Source: Venatoribacter cucullus | GTDB taxonomy: Bacteria > Pseudomonadota > Gammaproteobacteria > Pseudomonadales > Oceanobacteraceae | Direction of reading: 5' to 3' | Length of the DNA: 64,000 bases | Assembly (NCBI RefSeq): GCF_016132445.1 | Contig: NZ_CP046056.1 | Coordinates: 1,736,001-1,800,000 of the forward strand | Part shown: positions 8,481-18,635 of the stretch, piece after piece | Layout of the letters: each line of letters opens with the position of its first letter | Numbering within the stretch: position 1 is the first letter of the stretch | Notes under the pieces: model-generated | Database searches by the model: none | What the model was told of the DNA's origin: nothing | Seen by the model: only the letters and a program-made list of their open reading frames with translations | Program-made: the position numbers and the translations under genes

Positions 8481-9152
8481 TTACCAGGGTAAAGGCTGGC
8501 CATTGGAGTGCCAGAAACCACCGGTATTATCCAGATTCAGTTCATCGATACGGGCAGCCAGTCCGGCAGCCGCCTGAGCCGGCGTAATATCGCCGTTAAA
8601 ACCCACCATACGGGTCTGCACAAAGCCCGGATGCAATTGCGCCACGGCAATACCGCGCGGTTTCAGATCCAGTGCCAGCGATTTACCCAATGCATTGAGG
8701 GCCGCCTTGGAAGCACGGTAGCCATAGTAGGCACCCGAGCCATTGTCAGCAATGGACCCCATGCGGCTGGTGATATTGGCAATTTTGCTGCCCTCAGCCA
8801 TCAGCGGTAACAGCGCGACGGTTAATTCCAGCGGCACCAGTGCGTTAATTTCCAGCTGAGTACGGATACGGTCAAAATCCATAGCGTCGAGGGTTTCATT
8901 GGTGAAGACCCCGGCGTTATTGATCAGGATATCCAGCGGCCCTTCCAGCAGCTGTTCAGTAATGGTTACCACAGCGTCCATGGCACCCGGCTCGGTCAGA
9001 TCGATACCGCTGATCACCTGATCGGCAATATCTTCCAGCTCGTCACTGGTTTCCCGGCACACGCCGGTAACGGCATCACCACGGGCGGCATACAGCTTTG
9101 CCAGTTCCAGACCAATGCCACGGTTGGCACCGGTTATCAGCACATTCGCCAT
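8481..9152 (-). CDS. Short-chain dehydrogenase/reductase (SDR) family oxidoreductase
   Basis: NAD(P)-dependent oxidoreductase with the Rossmann motif TGANRGIGLELA at residues 7-18, the NNAG motif (LDILINNAGVFT), and the catalytic Ser-Tyr-Lys set with YRASK in GAYYGYRASKAALN. At 223 residues it is a compact classical SDR resembling the C-factor (CsgA-like) subgroup, so an internal-substrate role is possible, but the substrate cannot be named. The ATG at 9152 has a strong CAGGAG ribosome-binding site. It is upstream of the 119-residue hypothetical gene, probably in one transcript. Confidence 0.9.
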   Translation of the reverse strand: MANVLITGANRGIGLELAKLYAARGDAVTGVCRETSDELEDIADQVISGIDLTEPGAMDAVVTITEQLLEGPLDILINNAGVFTNETLDAMDFDRIRTQLEINALVPLELTVALLPLMAEGSKIANITSRMGSIADNGSGAYYGYRASKAALNALGKSLALDLKPRGIAVAQLHPGFVQTRMVGFNGDITPAQAAAGLAARIDELNLDNTGGFWHSNGQPLPW

Positions 9153-9324
9153 GTTGTTCTCCTGCAGGCACGGACAATCAGTATCCGCGCTTCAAAGGCC
9201 GCCATACTACCCTGTTTTGGTTAACAACTTAACCGCAGAACCGCCTGAAGCCACCGCCGTGCCGCAATATTCCAGCGGAATTGCAGAGGGATTGTAAGAT
9301 AACGATATAAACCACCCTGAAGGA

Positions 9325-9350
9325 ATAAAAAACCCTGCCGCAGCAGGGTT
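9325..9350 (-). terminator. Intrinsic terminator of the desaturase gene
   Basis: Minus strand: AACCCTGC-TGCG-GCAGGGTT (arms 9331-9338 and 9343-9350) followed by TTTTTTATTCC. It lies 20 bases beyond the desaturase stop. Confidence 0.9.
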
Positions 9351-9369
9351 CTTTCCGTAACCGTCCGTA

Positions 9370-10509
9370 TCAGGCAGAGGCCAGCTGGGCGGTCAGCAGT
9401 TTCAGACGCTTGTGCTGCATCTTCAGCGAGTATTCCAGCTCTTTGTAACGGGTATGCAGTGCCGCATTTTCCCATTTCTCCAGCAGATTGCGCCGCGCTT
9501 CCTGATACTTACCGGCCTGCAGTTCCGTCCACTGAGCCAGGTTGTCACGGAACTGCTCATATTCGTGTTCCAGCACCTGCGACCACTTGTCTTTCTGCGC
9601 CGACAACGCCAGTTTTTCCTGTGCCCGCTTGAACTGCATCTGAATCCGGGCGCGCTGGATTTTAAAATCCGGCACGGTTTTCAGGTTATTGGCCAGACCC
9701 AGCATGGCACAGCTTTTAATCAGCCACTTAGTCGGGTCCCACTGCCACCATTTGATGCCATTACGGTAATCACTCTGAAAGATATGGTGATAGTTGTGGT
9801 AACCCTCACCAAAGGTCAGGAACGCGAAAAAGTGATTATCACGGGCGGTATTGTCATCGGTGTAAGGCTGTGAGCCCCACTTGTGCGCAATGGAATTAAT
9901 AAAGAACGTGAAATGGTGCGTGGTCACTACACGCAGAATACCGGCCAGCAGAATCATGCCCCACAGGTCGTTGAACAACAGGCCCAGAGCAATGGGCACA
10001 GCGAAGTTCATACCAATGGCAATGGGCAGGTAATACTTGTACTGCCACATCACAATCGGGTCTTTCATCAGGTTTTTTACATTGTCGAAGTTTACTTCGC
10101 CACTTTTGTAATTACGCAGCATCCAGCCCATGTGGGAAAACCACAGACCGCGCTTGGCTGAATAGGGGTCCAGTTCGACATCATCAACATGGCGGTGATG
10201 TACACGGTGGCCAGAACACCAGTGCAGAATGGTGTTCTGCAACGCCATGGCCCCGAAGAGTGCAAACACCAGTCGCAGCGACCAGTGCGCGTTATAGGCA
10301 TTGTGAGACCACAGACGGTGATAACCGGCGGTAATGGCCAGTTCGGTCAGCGAGGTCAGGACCACATAGGCGACCACTGCGGCCAGTGTGTAGCCATAAC
10401 TGAAGCCGTACCAGGGCACGACCGTCAGCGCCAGCAGTCCGGTGACGCTGAACAGGATGGCAGGTACCCAGTTAATGGGGGCATGTTCTTTGATTGTGCT
10501 GGTGCTCAT
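9370..10509 (-). CDS. Membrane acyl-CoA delta-9-type fatty acid desaturase
   Basis: Di-iron integral-membrane desaturase that introduces a cis double bond in saturated acyl chains, adjusting membrane fluidity with oxygen. The three His boxes are complete: HRLWSH (residues 64-69), HRVHHRHVD (101-109) and HNYHHIF (about 243-249). Four hydrophobic helices are seen (about 15-35, 40-60, 150-170 and 175-195). Residues from about 290 to 379 form a charged, Gln/Lys/Glu-rich coiled-coil tail (WTELQAGKYQEARRNLLEKW), longer than the catalytic core requires. It stands alone between two terminators, and the upstream region carries a 18-bp palindrome that may be its operator. It resembles OLE1/DesB-type proteins. 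Confidence 0.93.
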   Translation of the reverse strand: MSTSTIKEHAPINWVPAILFSVTGLLALTVVPWYGFSYGYTLAAVVAYVVLTSLTELAITAGYHRLWSHNAYNAHWSLRLVFALFGAMALQNTILHWCSGHRVHHRHVDDVELDPYSAKRGLWFSHMGWMLRNYKSGEVNFDNVKNLMKDPIVMWQYKYYLPIAIGMNFAVPIALGLLFNDLWGMILLAGILRVVTTHHFTFFINSIAHKWGSQPYTDDNTARDNHFFAFLTFGEGYHNYHHIFQSDYRNGIKWWQWDPTKWLIKSCAMLGLANNLKTVPDFKIQRARIQMQFKRAQEKLALSAQKDKWSQVLEHEYEQFRDNLAQWTELQAGKYQEARRNLLEKWENAALHTRYKELEYSLKMQHKRLKLLTAQLASA

Positions 10510-10649
10510 AAGGCTCTCTGTGCAGTAATCCGGTCGTCAGGCAGCTATTCTGCTTAACGGCTGTGCGGAATAATAGCGCATTAACCAGGCTTCGCCCATG
10601 CAGCCGCCAGTGGAAGTTTGCCGCAGATCAGGGCTGAGTATGACTTTTT

Positions 10650-10667
10650 TGTCAGTAAGTACTGACA
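10650..10667. promoter_or_regulatory. Candidate operator: 8-2-8 palindrome upstream of the desaturase
   Basis: TGTCAGTAAGTACTGACA is a perfect dyad (8-bp arms, 2-bp centre), 141 bp before the desaturase ATG and downstream of the nqrF terminator. Its size fits a TetR-family dimer site, as used by fatty-acid-responsive repressors of desaturases such as DesT or FabR, but the bases do not match the consensus I know for either. Confidence 0.45.
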
Positions 10668-10726
10668 CAAGAATTGGTAACCGCTCCGGCAACCGCCTTC
10701 ATCACCGCCAGAACGGCTCTGCCGGA

Positions 10727-10752
10727 ATAAAAATACCGCGCCGGAGCGCGGT
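10727..10752 (-). terminator. Intrinsic terminator of the nqr operon
   Basis: Minus strand: ACCGCG and CGCGGT arms (10735-10740 and 10747-10752) with a short loop, followed by ATTTTTATTCC, 20 bases beyond the nqrF stop. Confidence 0.85.
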
Positions 10753-10771
10753 TCTTATTTAACCCGGCCGA

Positions 10772-11995
10772 TTAACCGCCGAAGTCATCCAGCATAATGT
10801 TTTCCGGTTCAACACCCAGATTCAGCAGCATGTTGATAACCGATTGGTTCATGATCGGCGGGCCACACATATAGAACTCACAGTCTTCCGGCGCCGGATG
10901 GTCACGCAGATACTGTTCATACAATACGTTATGGATAAAGCCGGTCAGGCCATTCCAGTTATCTTCCGGCTGCGGATCCGACATGGCCACATGCCAGGTG
11001 AAGTTCTCATTCTCTGCTGCCAGCTGATCGTATTCTTCCTGATAGAACAGCTCACGCAATGAACGGGCACCATACCAAAAGCTGATCTTGCGCTTGGATT
11101 TCAGACGCTTGAGCTGGTCGAAGATGTGTGAACGCATCGGCGCCATACCTGCACCACCACCGATAAATACCATTTCGGCATCGGTATCACGGGCAAAGAA
11201 TTCACCGAACGGACCGTATACAGTCACCTTGTCACCCGGCTTCAGATTGAAGACGTAAGACGACATGATGCCCGGGTTAATGCCGGTGCTGCCCGGGGGC
11301 GGCGTGGCGATACGGATATTGAACTTCACCAGACCGCGCTCTTCCGGGTAGTTCGCCATGGAATACGCACGGATGGTGTTTTCTTTGTTAACCGCTTTCA
11401 GGTTGAAGAAGCCGAAACGTTCCCAGTCACCGCGGTATTCCGGCTGAATATCGAAATCCGAGAAGTTGATTTCGTACGGCGGGCATTCCAGCTGTACGTA
11501 ACCACCGGCACGGAAGTCAACGTTTTCGCCTTCCGGCAGTTTCAGGGTCAGTTCTTTAATGAAAGTAGCGACGTTCGGGTTGGACACCACCGTGGTTTCC
11601 CACTTCTTAACGCCGAACACCTCTTCCGGAACTTCGATGACCATGTCCTGCTTCACCGGCACCTGACAGGACAGACGCCAGCCTTCACGGGCATCGCCTT
11701 TGGTGAAGTGAGATTCTTCGGTCGGCAGCATCGAGCCACCGCCTTCAAATACCTGACACTTACACTGCGCACAGGTACCGCCACCACCACAGGCAGAGGA
11801 CAGGAAGATATTGTTGGCTGCCAGGGTTTGCAGCAGCTTGCCGCCGGCTTCGGTTTCGATGGTTTTTTCGTGATTGATCACGATTTTCACCTTACCGGAG
11901 CTGACCAGCTTGGCACGGGCGCCCAGAATGATAAACACCAGTGACAATACAATCACAGTGAACATCACCACGCCGAGGATAATTTCAATATTCAA
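10772..11995 (-). CDS. nqrF: Na+-translocating NADH:quinone reductase subunit F
   Basis: Electron-entry subunit of Na+-NQR: oxidises NADH through FAD and passes electrons to a 2Fe-2S centre. One N-terminal transmembrane helix (residues 3-25) anchors a ferredoxin domain whose cluster cysteines are C69, C75 and C78 ([14 protein letters not shown]) plus the Cys of LSCQVPV near residue 111. The ferredoxin reductase part follows, with RAYSMANYP (FAD), [17 protein letters not shown] (NADH) and the C-terminal CGPPIMN and LDDFGG motifs. The 407-residue length is standard. It is the last gene of nqrABCDEF, 12 bases after nqrE. Confidence 0.98.
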   Translation of the reverse strand: MNIEIILGVVMFTVIVLSLVFIILGARAKLVSSGKVKIVINHEKTIETEAGGKLLQTLAANNIFLSSACGGGGTCAQCKCQVFEGGGSMLPTEESHFTKGDAREGWRLSCQVPVKQDMVIEVPEEVFGVKKWETTVVSNPNVATFIKELTLKLPEGENVDFRAGGYVQLECPPYEINFSDFDIQPEYRGDWERFGFFNLKAVNKENTIRAYSMANYPEERGLVKFNIRIATPPPGSTGINPGIMSSYVFNLKPGDKVTVYGPFGEFFARDTDAEMVFIGGGAGMAPMRSHIFDQLKRLKSKRKISFWYGARSLRELFYQEEYDQLAAENENFTWHVAMSDPQPEDNWNGLTGFIHNVLYEQYLRDHPAPEDCEFYMCGPPIMNQSVINMLLNLGVEPENIMLDDFGG

Positions 11996-12007
11996 AATAC
12001 CGACTCC

Positions 12008-12622
12008 TTACAGCGACACGCCAGAGAATGACATAAAGCCCAGTGACATCAGACCAACGGTCATGAAGGTAATGCCCAGGCCTTGCAGGCCGGCAGGCAC
12101 ATCACTGTACTTCAGTTTTTCGCGGATACCGGCCAGGGCCGTAATGGCCAGCGCCCAGCCGACACCGGCACCGACGCCGTAGACCGCGCTTTCACCAAAG
12201 GTGTAGTCACGCTCTACCATGAACAGTACCGCACCCATGATGGCGCAGTTTACGGTGATCAGCGGCAGGAACACGCCCAGCGCGTTGTACAGCGCCGGTA
12301 CATACTTATCCAGTACCATTTCCAGAATCTGCACCATCGCCGCGATTACGCCGATATAGGTCAGCAGACCCAGGAAGCTCAGATCCACGCTGGCGTATTC
12401 TTCACCCATCCAGGCCCAGGCACCTTCTTTCAGCACGTAGGTATAGATCAGGTTATTCACCGGTACGGTAATGGCCAGAACCACCACCACCGCAATGCCC
12501 AGACCGATAGCGGTCTGAATTTTTTTGGAGATCGCCAGGAAAGTACACATACCGAGGAAGAAGGCCAGCGCCATGTTCTCGATAAATACCGCCTTAACGA
12601 ACAGACTGATGTAATGTTCCAT
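12008..12622 (-). CDS. nqrE: Na+-translocating NADH:quinone reductase subunit E
   Basis: Very hydrophobic integral-membrane subunit with six predicted helices over 204 residues; together with NqrD it forms the membrane core that carries an iron centre and the Na+ path. Conserved features are [20 protein letters not shown] at the start, the Cys-containing LGMCTFLA helix, and [11 protein letters not shown], whose cysteines are ligands in the known structure. The start at 12622 touches the stop of nqrD, showing translational coupling. Confidence 0.98.
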   Translation of the reverse strand: MEHYISLFVKAVFIENMALAFFLGMCTFLAISKKIQTAIGLGIAVVVVLAITVPVNNLIYTYVLKEGAWAWMGEEYASVDLSFLGLLTYIGVIAAMVQILEMVLDKYVPALYNALGVFLPLITVNCAIMGAVLFMVERDYTFGESAVYGVGAGVGWALAITALAGIREKLKYSDVPAGLQGLGITFMTVGLMSLGFMSFSGVSL

Positions 12623-13284
12623 TAGTGGCCTCCGGAATGCTCAGTATTCGGCAGAATCTTAAAGTCAGCCTTTTCCACCTGATCTTTCTTCCAGCTACGC
12701 AGTACCCAGATAAACAGACCGATAATGAAGAACGCAGACGGCGGCAACAGCAGCAGGCCATTGGAAACATACCAGCCACCATCGGTAACCAGCGGCAGAA
12801 CTTCGAAACCCAGCAGTTTGCCGGCACCGAACAGTTCACGGATGGTACCCACAGTGATCAGCACCACGGAATAACCCAGGCCATTACCGATACCGTCGAA
12901 GAAGCTCAGCACCGGGCCATTTTTCATGGCAAAGGCTTCAGCGCGACCCATTACGATACAGTTGGTAATGATCAGACCCACGAATACCGACAGCTGTTTA
13001 CTGATGTCGTAGGCGTAGGCCTTCAGGATCTGATCCACCACAATCACCAGCGAGGCGATAATAATCATCTGCACAATAATACGGATGTTATTGGGAATAT
13101 GATTACGGATCAGCGCAATACCAAAGTTGGAAAATGCGGTTACCGCGGTCAGCGCGATACACATTACCAAGGTCACCTGCAGACTGGTGGTTACCGCCAG
13201 CGCAGAACAGACACCCAGAATCTGAACCGCAATCGGGTTCTTACTGAATAAGGGTTCTGTCAGGACATTTTTCAGTTCAGACAT
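12622..13284 (-). CDS. nqrD: Na+-translocating NADH:quinone reductase subunit D
   Basis: Integral-membrane subunit homologous to NqrE and RnfE, with six predicted helices in 220 residues. Typical segments are [22 protein letters not shown] at the N-terminus and [20 protein letters not shown] in the middle, containing the Cys expected to ligate the shared iron centre. It starts one base after nqrC ends and ends at the nqrE start, within the nqr operon. Confidence 0.98.
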   Translation of the reverse strand: MSELKNVLTEPLFSKNPIAVQILGVCSALAVTTSLQVTLVMCIALTAVTAFSNFGIALIRNHIPNNIRIIVQMIIIASLVIVVDQILKAYAYDISKQLSVFVGLIITNCIVMGRAEAFAMKNGPVLSFFDGIGNGLGYSVVLITVGTIRELFGAGKLLGFEVLPLVTDGGWYVSNGLLLLPPSAFFIIGLFIWVLRSWKKDQVEKADFKILPNTEHSGGH

Positions 13285-13285
13285 A

Positions 13286-14086
13286 TTAAGCCCCCTGTCC
13301 TTTCAGCTGGGTCAGCAGCTTGCCGAAGCCCTGCTCGCCGATCCAGAATTTCACCAGATTATCAACACCACGGCTGGTCAGTGTCGCACCGGACAAACCA
13401 TCCACCTGGTGCGCACTGCCTTCGGCAGCGCTGCCTTTGATGACCGCGATGGCCAATTCACCGTTCTCATTGAACAGTTTCTTGCCAATCCACAGGCCTT
13501 TCCATTTCGGATTATCCACTTCACCGCCCAGACCGGGTGTTTCCGCGTGAGCGTAGAAACCCAGGCCGGCGATGGTGTTCATATCACCCTGCACCGCCAT
13601 AAAGCCGTACAGTGTGGACCACAGGCCGTAGCCATGCACCGGCAGCACGATGGTTTCAATGGCACCATTGTTTTCCACCAGATACACCGCCGCGTATTTT
13701 TCCCGGCGCTTGATGCTGGCAATGTCTTCGCTGCCGCTCAGGCGCTCAGACAGCTCCGGCATCTTGGAGGATTTGCGCTGGTCAAAGTTGGCTACGTTCA
13801 GACCGGCTGCAGTGATTTCAGCCAGTTCTGCTTCAGTGGCAAAACGGCCTTCGTCCAGGTTCACGATACGGGTAGTGATACGGGCCGCAAACTGCTCGGC
13901 CACACTTTTACCCGGTTCGTACAAGCCTGCGGCCTGTAAAACGGCAATACGCTTGTCGTTGGCTTTGTTTTCATTCTGCTTGTCACGCAAGCCTACCGCT
14001 GCACCGGCAACGATAATGGCGCACACCAGACACAGCAGAACGGCAACCAGCAGCGTTTTCTGAATGCTGTCGTTATTGGCTGACAC
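13286..14086 (-). CDS. nqrC: Na+-translocating NADH:quinone reductase subunit C
   Basis: Periplasmic FMN-binding subunit with a single N-terminal helix (residues 10-30) and a soluble domain of about 230 residues. The covalent FMN attachment motif is visible near the C-terminus as [14 protein letters not shown], where the Thr of SGAT is flavinylated by ApbE. The start is GTG at 14086, preceded by GGAGG, and overlaps the last 14 bases of nqrB. An apbE gene, which in many species follows nqrF, is not present in this window. Confidence 0.97.
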   Translation of the reverse strand: MSANNDSIQKTLLVAVLLCLVCAIIVAGAAVGLRDKQNENKANDKRIAVLQAAGLYEPGKSVAEQFAARITTRIVNLDEGRFATEAELAEITAAGLNVANFDQRKSSKMPELSERLSGSEDIASIKRREKYAAVYLVENNGAIETIVLPVHGYGLWSTLYGFMAVQGDMNTIAGLGFYAHAETPGLGGEVDNPKWKGLWIGKKLFNENGELAIAVIKGSAAEGSAHQVDGLSGATLTSRGVDNLVKFWIGEQGFGKLLTQLKGQGA

Positions 14087-15287
14087 GGGCAGTCCTCCGC
14101 TTGATATTGGCCTGAACTACAAAGTGGTCGATCAGCGGCGCAAACAGGTTAGCGAACAGAATCGCCAGCATCATGCCTTCCGGGAATGCCGGGTTCACAA
14201 CGCGGATCATCACCACCATAAAGCCGATCAGAGCACCAAAGAACCACTTACCTTTGTTGGTCATGGACGCCGATACCGGATCGGTGGCCATAAAGATCAT
14301 ACCGAAGGCAAAACCACCCAGAACGAGATGCCAGTACCAGGGCATGGCAAACAGCGGATTGGTGTCAGAACCAATGCCGTTGAACAGCAATGAGGTGGCC
14401 ACCATGCCGATCATCACACCGGCCACAATACGCCAGGAGGCAATACCCATGACCATCAGCACCACACCGCCGAGCAGAATGGCCAGCGTACTGGTTTCAC
14501 CCATGGAACCCTGAATAGTACCGATAAAGGCATCCATCCAGCTGGTACCACTGGCAACCACGTTTTCAACACCGCCTTCGTAGGCTTTGCTCAGCGCGGT
14601 TGCACCCGAGAAACCGTCGGCTGCCGTCCACACGCCGTCACCGGAAATATTGGCCGGATACGCGAAGAACAGGAACGCACGACCGGTCAGGGCCGGGTTG
14701 AGGAAGTTTTTACCGGTACCACCGAAAATTTCCTTACCGATCACCACACCGAAGGTGATACCCAGAGCCACCTGCCACAGCGGAATGGTAGCCGGCAGAA
14801 TCAGGGCAAAGAGTACGGAAGTCACGAAGAAACCTTCATTCACTTCGTGCTTACGGATGGTGGCAAACAGCACTTCCCAGAAACCACCCACAATAAAGGT
14901 CACGGCGTACACCGGCAGGAAGTAAGCGGCACCAAAGACAATGTTGTCCCAGATGCTGGCGGCACTGTGACCACCACCGCCCAGCAAGGCGATCAGCACT
15001 TCACGCCAGCCTTCCAGCACCGCGCCGTTGCCAGCGTCGATGGCCAGGTTGGCCTGCAGACCGATGTTGTACATACCGAAAAACATCGCCGGGAAAGTAC
15101 ACAACCATACGGTGATCATAATGCGCTTGAGGTCGATACCATCACGCACATGCGCCGTGTTATTGGTCACGTTCGGCGGGGAATAAAGACCGGTATCCAC
15201 CGCTTCATAGAGCGGATACATTTTTTCAAACTTGCCACCCTTTTCAAAACTGGGTGCCAGGCTGTCGAGCATACTACGCAAGCCCAT
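14073..15287 (-). CDS. nqrB: Na+-translocating NADH:quinone reductase subunit B
   Basis: Largest membrane subunit of Na+-NQR, with about ten predicted helices; it carries a covalent FMN and riboflavin and is thought to form the Na+ channel and quinone site. The covalent FMN motif is seen as [12 protein letters not shown] (around residue 230). The N-terminus [19 protein letters not shown] is characteristic. The 404-residue length is normal. It starts three bases after nqrA stops. Confidence 0.98.
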   Translation of the reverse strand: MGLRSMLDSLAPSFEKGGKFEKMYPLYEAVDTGLYSPPNVTNNTAHVRDGIDLKRIMITVWLCTFPAMFFGMYNIGLQANLAIDAGNGAVLEGWREVLIALLGGGGHSAASIWDNIVFGAAYFLPVYAVTFIVGGFWEVLFATIRKHEVNEGFFVTSVLFALILPATIPLWQVALGITFGVVIGKEIFGGTGKNFLNPALTGRAFLFFAYPANISGDGVWTAADGFSGATALSKAYEGGVENVVASGTSWMDAFIGTIQGSMGETSTLAILLGGVVLMVMGIASWRIVAGVMIGMVATSLLFNGIGSDTNPLFAMPWYWHLVLGGFAFGMIFMATDPVSASMTNKGKWFFGALIGFMVVMIRVVNPAFPEGMMLAILFANLFAPLIDHFVVQANIKRRTARVSQ

Positions 15288-15289
15288 AA

Positions 15290-16633
<1,344 letters not shown>

Positions 16634-16771
16634 CTAATCACGTTACCGTCCGGACTGATTCCCATGCAAAAACGCACACAACCACCCCTCTCTCCGGATT
16701 GCTGTGCGCACGAGCGTTTTCACACTGAAAACAAGCAGTTGGACTCATTTCCCAAGTTAAAAATCGCGCTA

Positions 16772-16800
16772 AGTATAATGACCGGCCGGCGAATAATCCA
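16772..16800 (-). promoter_or_regulatory. nqrA: Possible promoter of the nqr operon
   Basis: On the minus strand, TATACT (16777-16772) makes a good -10 box, with a poor -35 TGGATT (16800-16795) 17 bases upstream. It lies about 150 bases before the nqrA ATG in an AT-enriched patch. No other clear feature was seen in the 16625-16926 gap. Confidence 0.35.
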
Positions 16801-16926
16801 CCGGTGATCCGGCCTCTGCCCTCCCCCTTTAGGCGTATCTGTGCGATTACGGAAAAACTGCACATCGTTTAACCAGAGCGCTGACACTACCTGACAAAGG
16901 CGCACTTCAGACGCCGGCGGCGGGGC

Positions 16927-16954
16927 AAAAAAAAGCCGCTGCACAAGCAGCGGC
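16927..16954 (-). terminator. Intrinsic terminator of the gap gene
   Basis: Minus strand GCCGCTGC-TTGT-GCAGCGGC (16954-16947 / 16942-16935) followed by TTTTTTTT, 8 bases beyond the GAPDH stop. Confidence 0.93.
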
Positions 16955-16961
16955 CAGGGTA

Positions 16962-18410
16962 TTAAACCTGCTTCGGCAGGGTCGGGTATTCAACCCCGCA
17001 GACCTGCTGGGCAATACGCACCACCTGACGGCTGTAGCCGTACTCGTTGTCGTACCACACATACAGGTTAACCTGGTTGCCATTCACGATGGTCGCTTTG
17101 GCATCCACAATACCGGCGTGGCTGTTACCGACGAAATCGGTAGATACCACTTCAGCAGAGTTCACCCAGTCGATCTGCTTCTGCAGCGCAGAATGCAGCG
17201 ACTGTTCACGCAGGAAGTTATTCACTTCTTCCACGCTGGTTTCTTTCTTCAGGTTCAGCGCCAGAATGGCCATGGAGACGTTCGGAGTCGGAACGCGGAT
17301 GGCATTACCGGTCAGCAGACCTTTCAGTTCCGGCAGCGCTTTGGCCACAGCCTTGGCAGCACCGGTCTCAGTAATCACCATGTTCAGCGGTGCGGAACGG
17401 CCACGACGATCACCTTTGTGGTAGTTGTCGATCAGGTTCTGGTCGTTGGTGTAGGAGTGTACGGTTTCCACGTGGCCACTGTTAATGCCGTAGGCATCGT
17501 TCATCACCTTCAGAATCGGGGTAATGGCGTTGGTGGTGCAGGACGCGGCGGACAGAATCTTGTCAGAGGCATCGATATCACCGTTATTGATACCGTATAC
17601 GATGTTTTTCAGATCGCCCTTGCCCGGTGCGGTCAGCAGCACACGCGCCGCGCCGTTGCAGTTAAGGTGCTGGGACAGGCCCGCTTCGTCACGCCATACA
17701 CCGGTATTGTCGATGATCAGGGCGTTTTTGATGCCGTGCTGGGTATAATCAATTTCCGACGGATCGTTGGCGTAAATAATCTTGATGTAGTTGCCGTTGG
17801 CGATCAGTGCTTCGTTTTCGGCATCGATGGTCAGGGTGCCGCGGAACGGACCGTGAACAGAATCACGACGCAACAGGGAAGCGCGCTTCACCAGATCTTC
17901 GCCTTTACCACGACGTACCACGATGGCACGCAGACGCAGGCCCTTACCGCCGCCGGATTTTTCAATCAAGATACGCGCCAGCAGACGACCGATACGACCA
18001 AAACCGTACAGAACCACGTCGCGGTTTTCGCCGTCGGCCTGGGTTTTGCCAACCACTTCGGCCAGTTCAGCCTGCAGGAAAGCCACCAGATCCTGGCCAT
18101 TGCCTTCGTTGCGGTATTTTACCGCCAGCTTGCCCAGATCAATGTGCGCACGGCCGACTTCCATATTGCTCAGCGCCGTCAGGATCGGATAGGTATCGTG
18201 AACAGACAGCTCTTGCTTCTGCATATGACGCACAAAACGGTGTGCCTTCAGAATATCGATGACGGAACGGTTTACCACCGGACGGCCATACACCGAAGTA
18301 ACAACGTTTTTCTTGCGGTACAGGGTACCAATCAGAGGAATCATGGATTCTGCGATGGCTTCACGGTCCATCCAGTCCTGCAAACAGGCTTCGCGCATGT
18401 CTTGGCTCAC
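16962..18410 (-). CDS. gap: Glyceraldehyde-3-phosphate dehydrogenase, long form
   Basis: NAD(P)-dependent oxidation of glyceraldehyde-3-phosphate. At 482 residues it is about 150 longer than classical GapA: residues 1 to about 125 form an N-terminal extension, and the Rossmann motif VVLYGFGRIGRLLARIL comes only at about residue 128. The catalytic Cys is C291 in SAASCTTNAITP, and YDNEYGYSRQVV ends the fold. This long type is found in pseudomonads and vibrios, divergent from mfd exactly as here. The start is GTG at 18410 after GGAAGGTGA. A gluconeogenic or ED-linked role is likely but inferred. Confidence 0.93.
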   Translation of the reverse strand: MSQDMREACLQDWMDREAIAESMIPLIGTLYRKKNVVTSVYGRPVVNRSVIDILKAHRFVRHMQKQELSVHDTYPILTALSNMEVGRAHIDLGKLAVKYRNEGNGQDLVAFLQAELAEVVGKTQADGENRDVVLYGFGRIGRLLARILIEKSGGGKGLRLRAIVVRRGKGEDLVKRASLLRRDSVHGPFRGTLTIDAENEALIANGNYIKIIYANDPSEIDYTQHGIKNALIIDNTGVWRDEAGLSQHLNCNGAARVLLTAPGKGDLKNIVYGINNGDIDASDKILSAASCTTNAITPILKVMNDAYGINSGHVETVHSYTNDQNLIDNYHKGDRRGRSAPLNMVITETGAAKAVAKALPELKGLLTGNAIRVPTPNVSMAILALNLKKETSVEEVNNFLREQSLHSALQKQIDWVNSAEVVSTDFVGNSHAGIVDAKATIVNGNQVNLYVWYDNEYGYSRQVVRIAQQVCGVEYPTLPKQV

Positions 18411-18635
18411 GGGGTCACCTTCCGTTAAAGAGTCTGTGGGCTAAAAAATTCGGTGCCGCATTATGCCCTTAAGTGTGCGGCGATGCCAGACGCTGACGGG
18501 GTGAGGGTTAAGCGTTCAGGGTTTTGCGCGCTCTGCAGAAACGCCCAACGCCCAACGCCAACACCACGCTTAACCCGCCACGGCGTTTTCCGTTACACTG
18601 CCGGCCTCTTTCCGTACCCCGCTTAAGGAGCCGGC

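Noticed and set aside
12083-13251. Antisense open frames over nqrE and nqrD
   Set aside because: Hydrophilic mirror images of hydrophobic subunits; no independent evidence.
17118-18428. 436-codon open frame antisense to gap
   Set aside because: It lies wholly opposite a well-supported GAPDH gene, has low-complexity Gln/His-rich content and no known motif; it is a shadow of codon bias.
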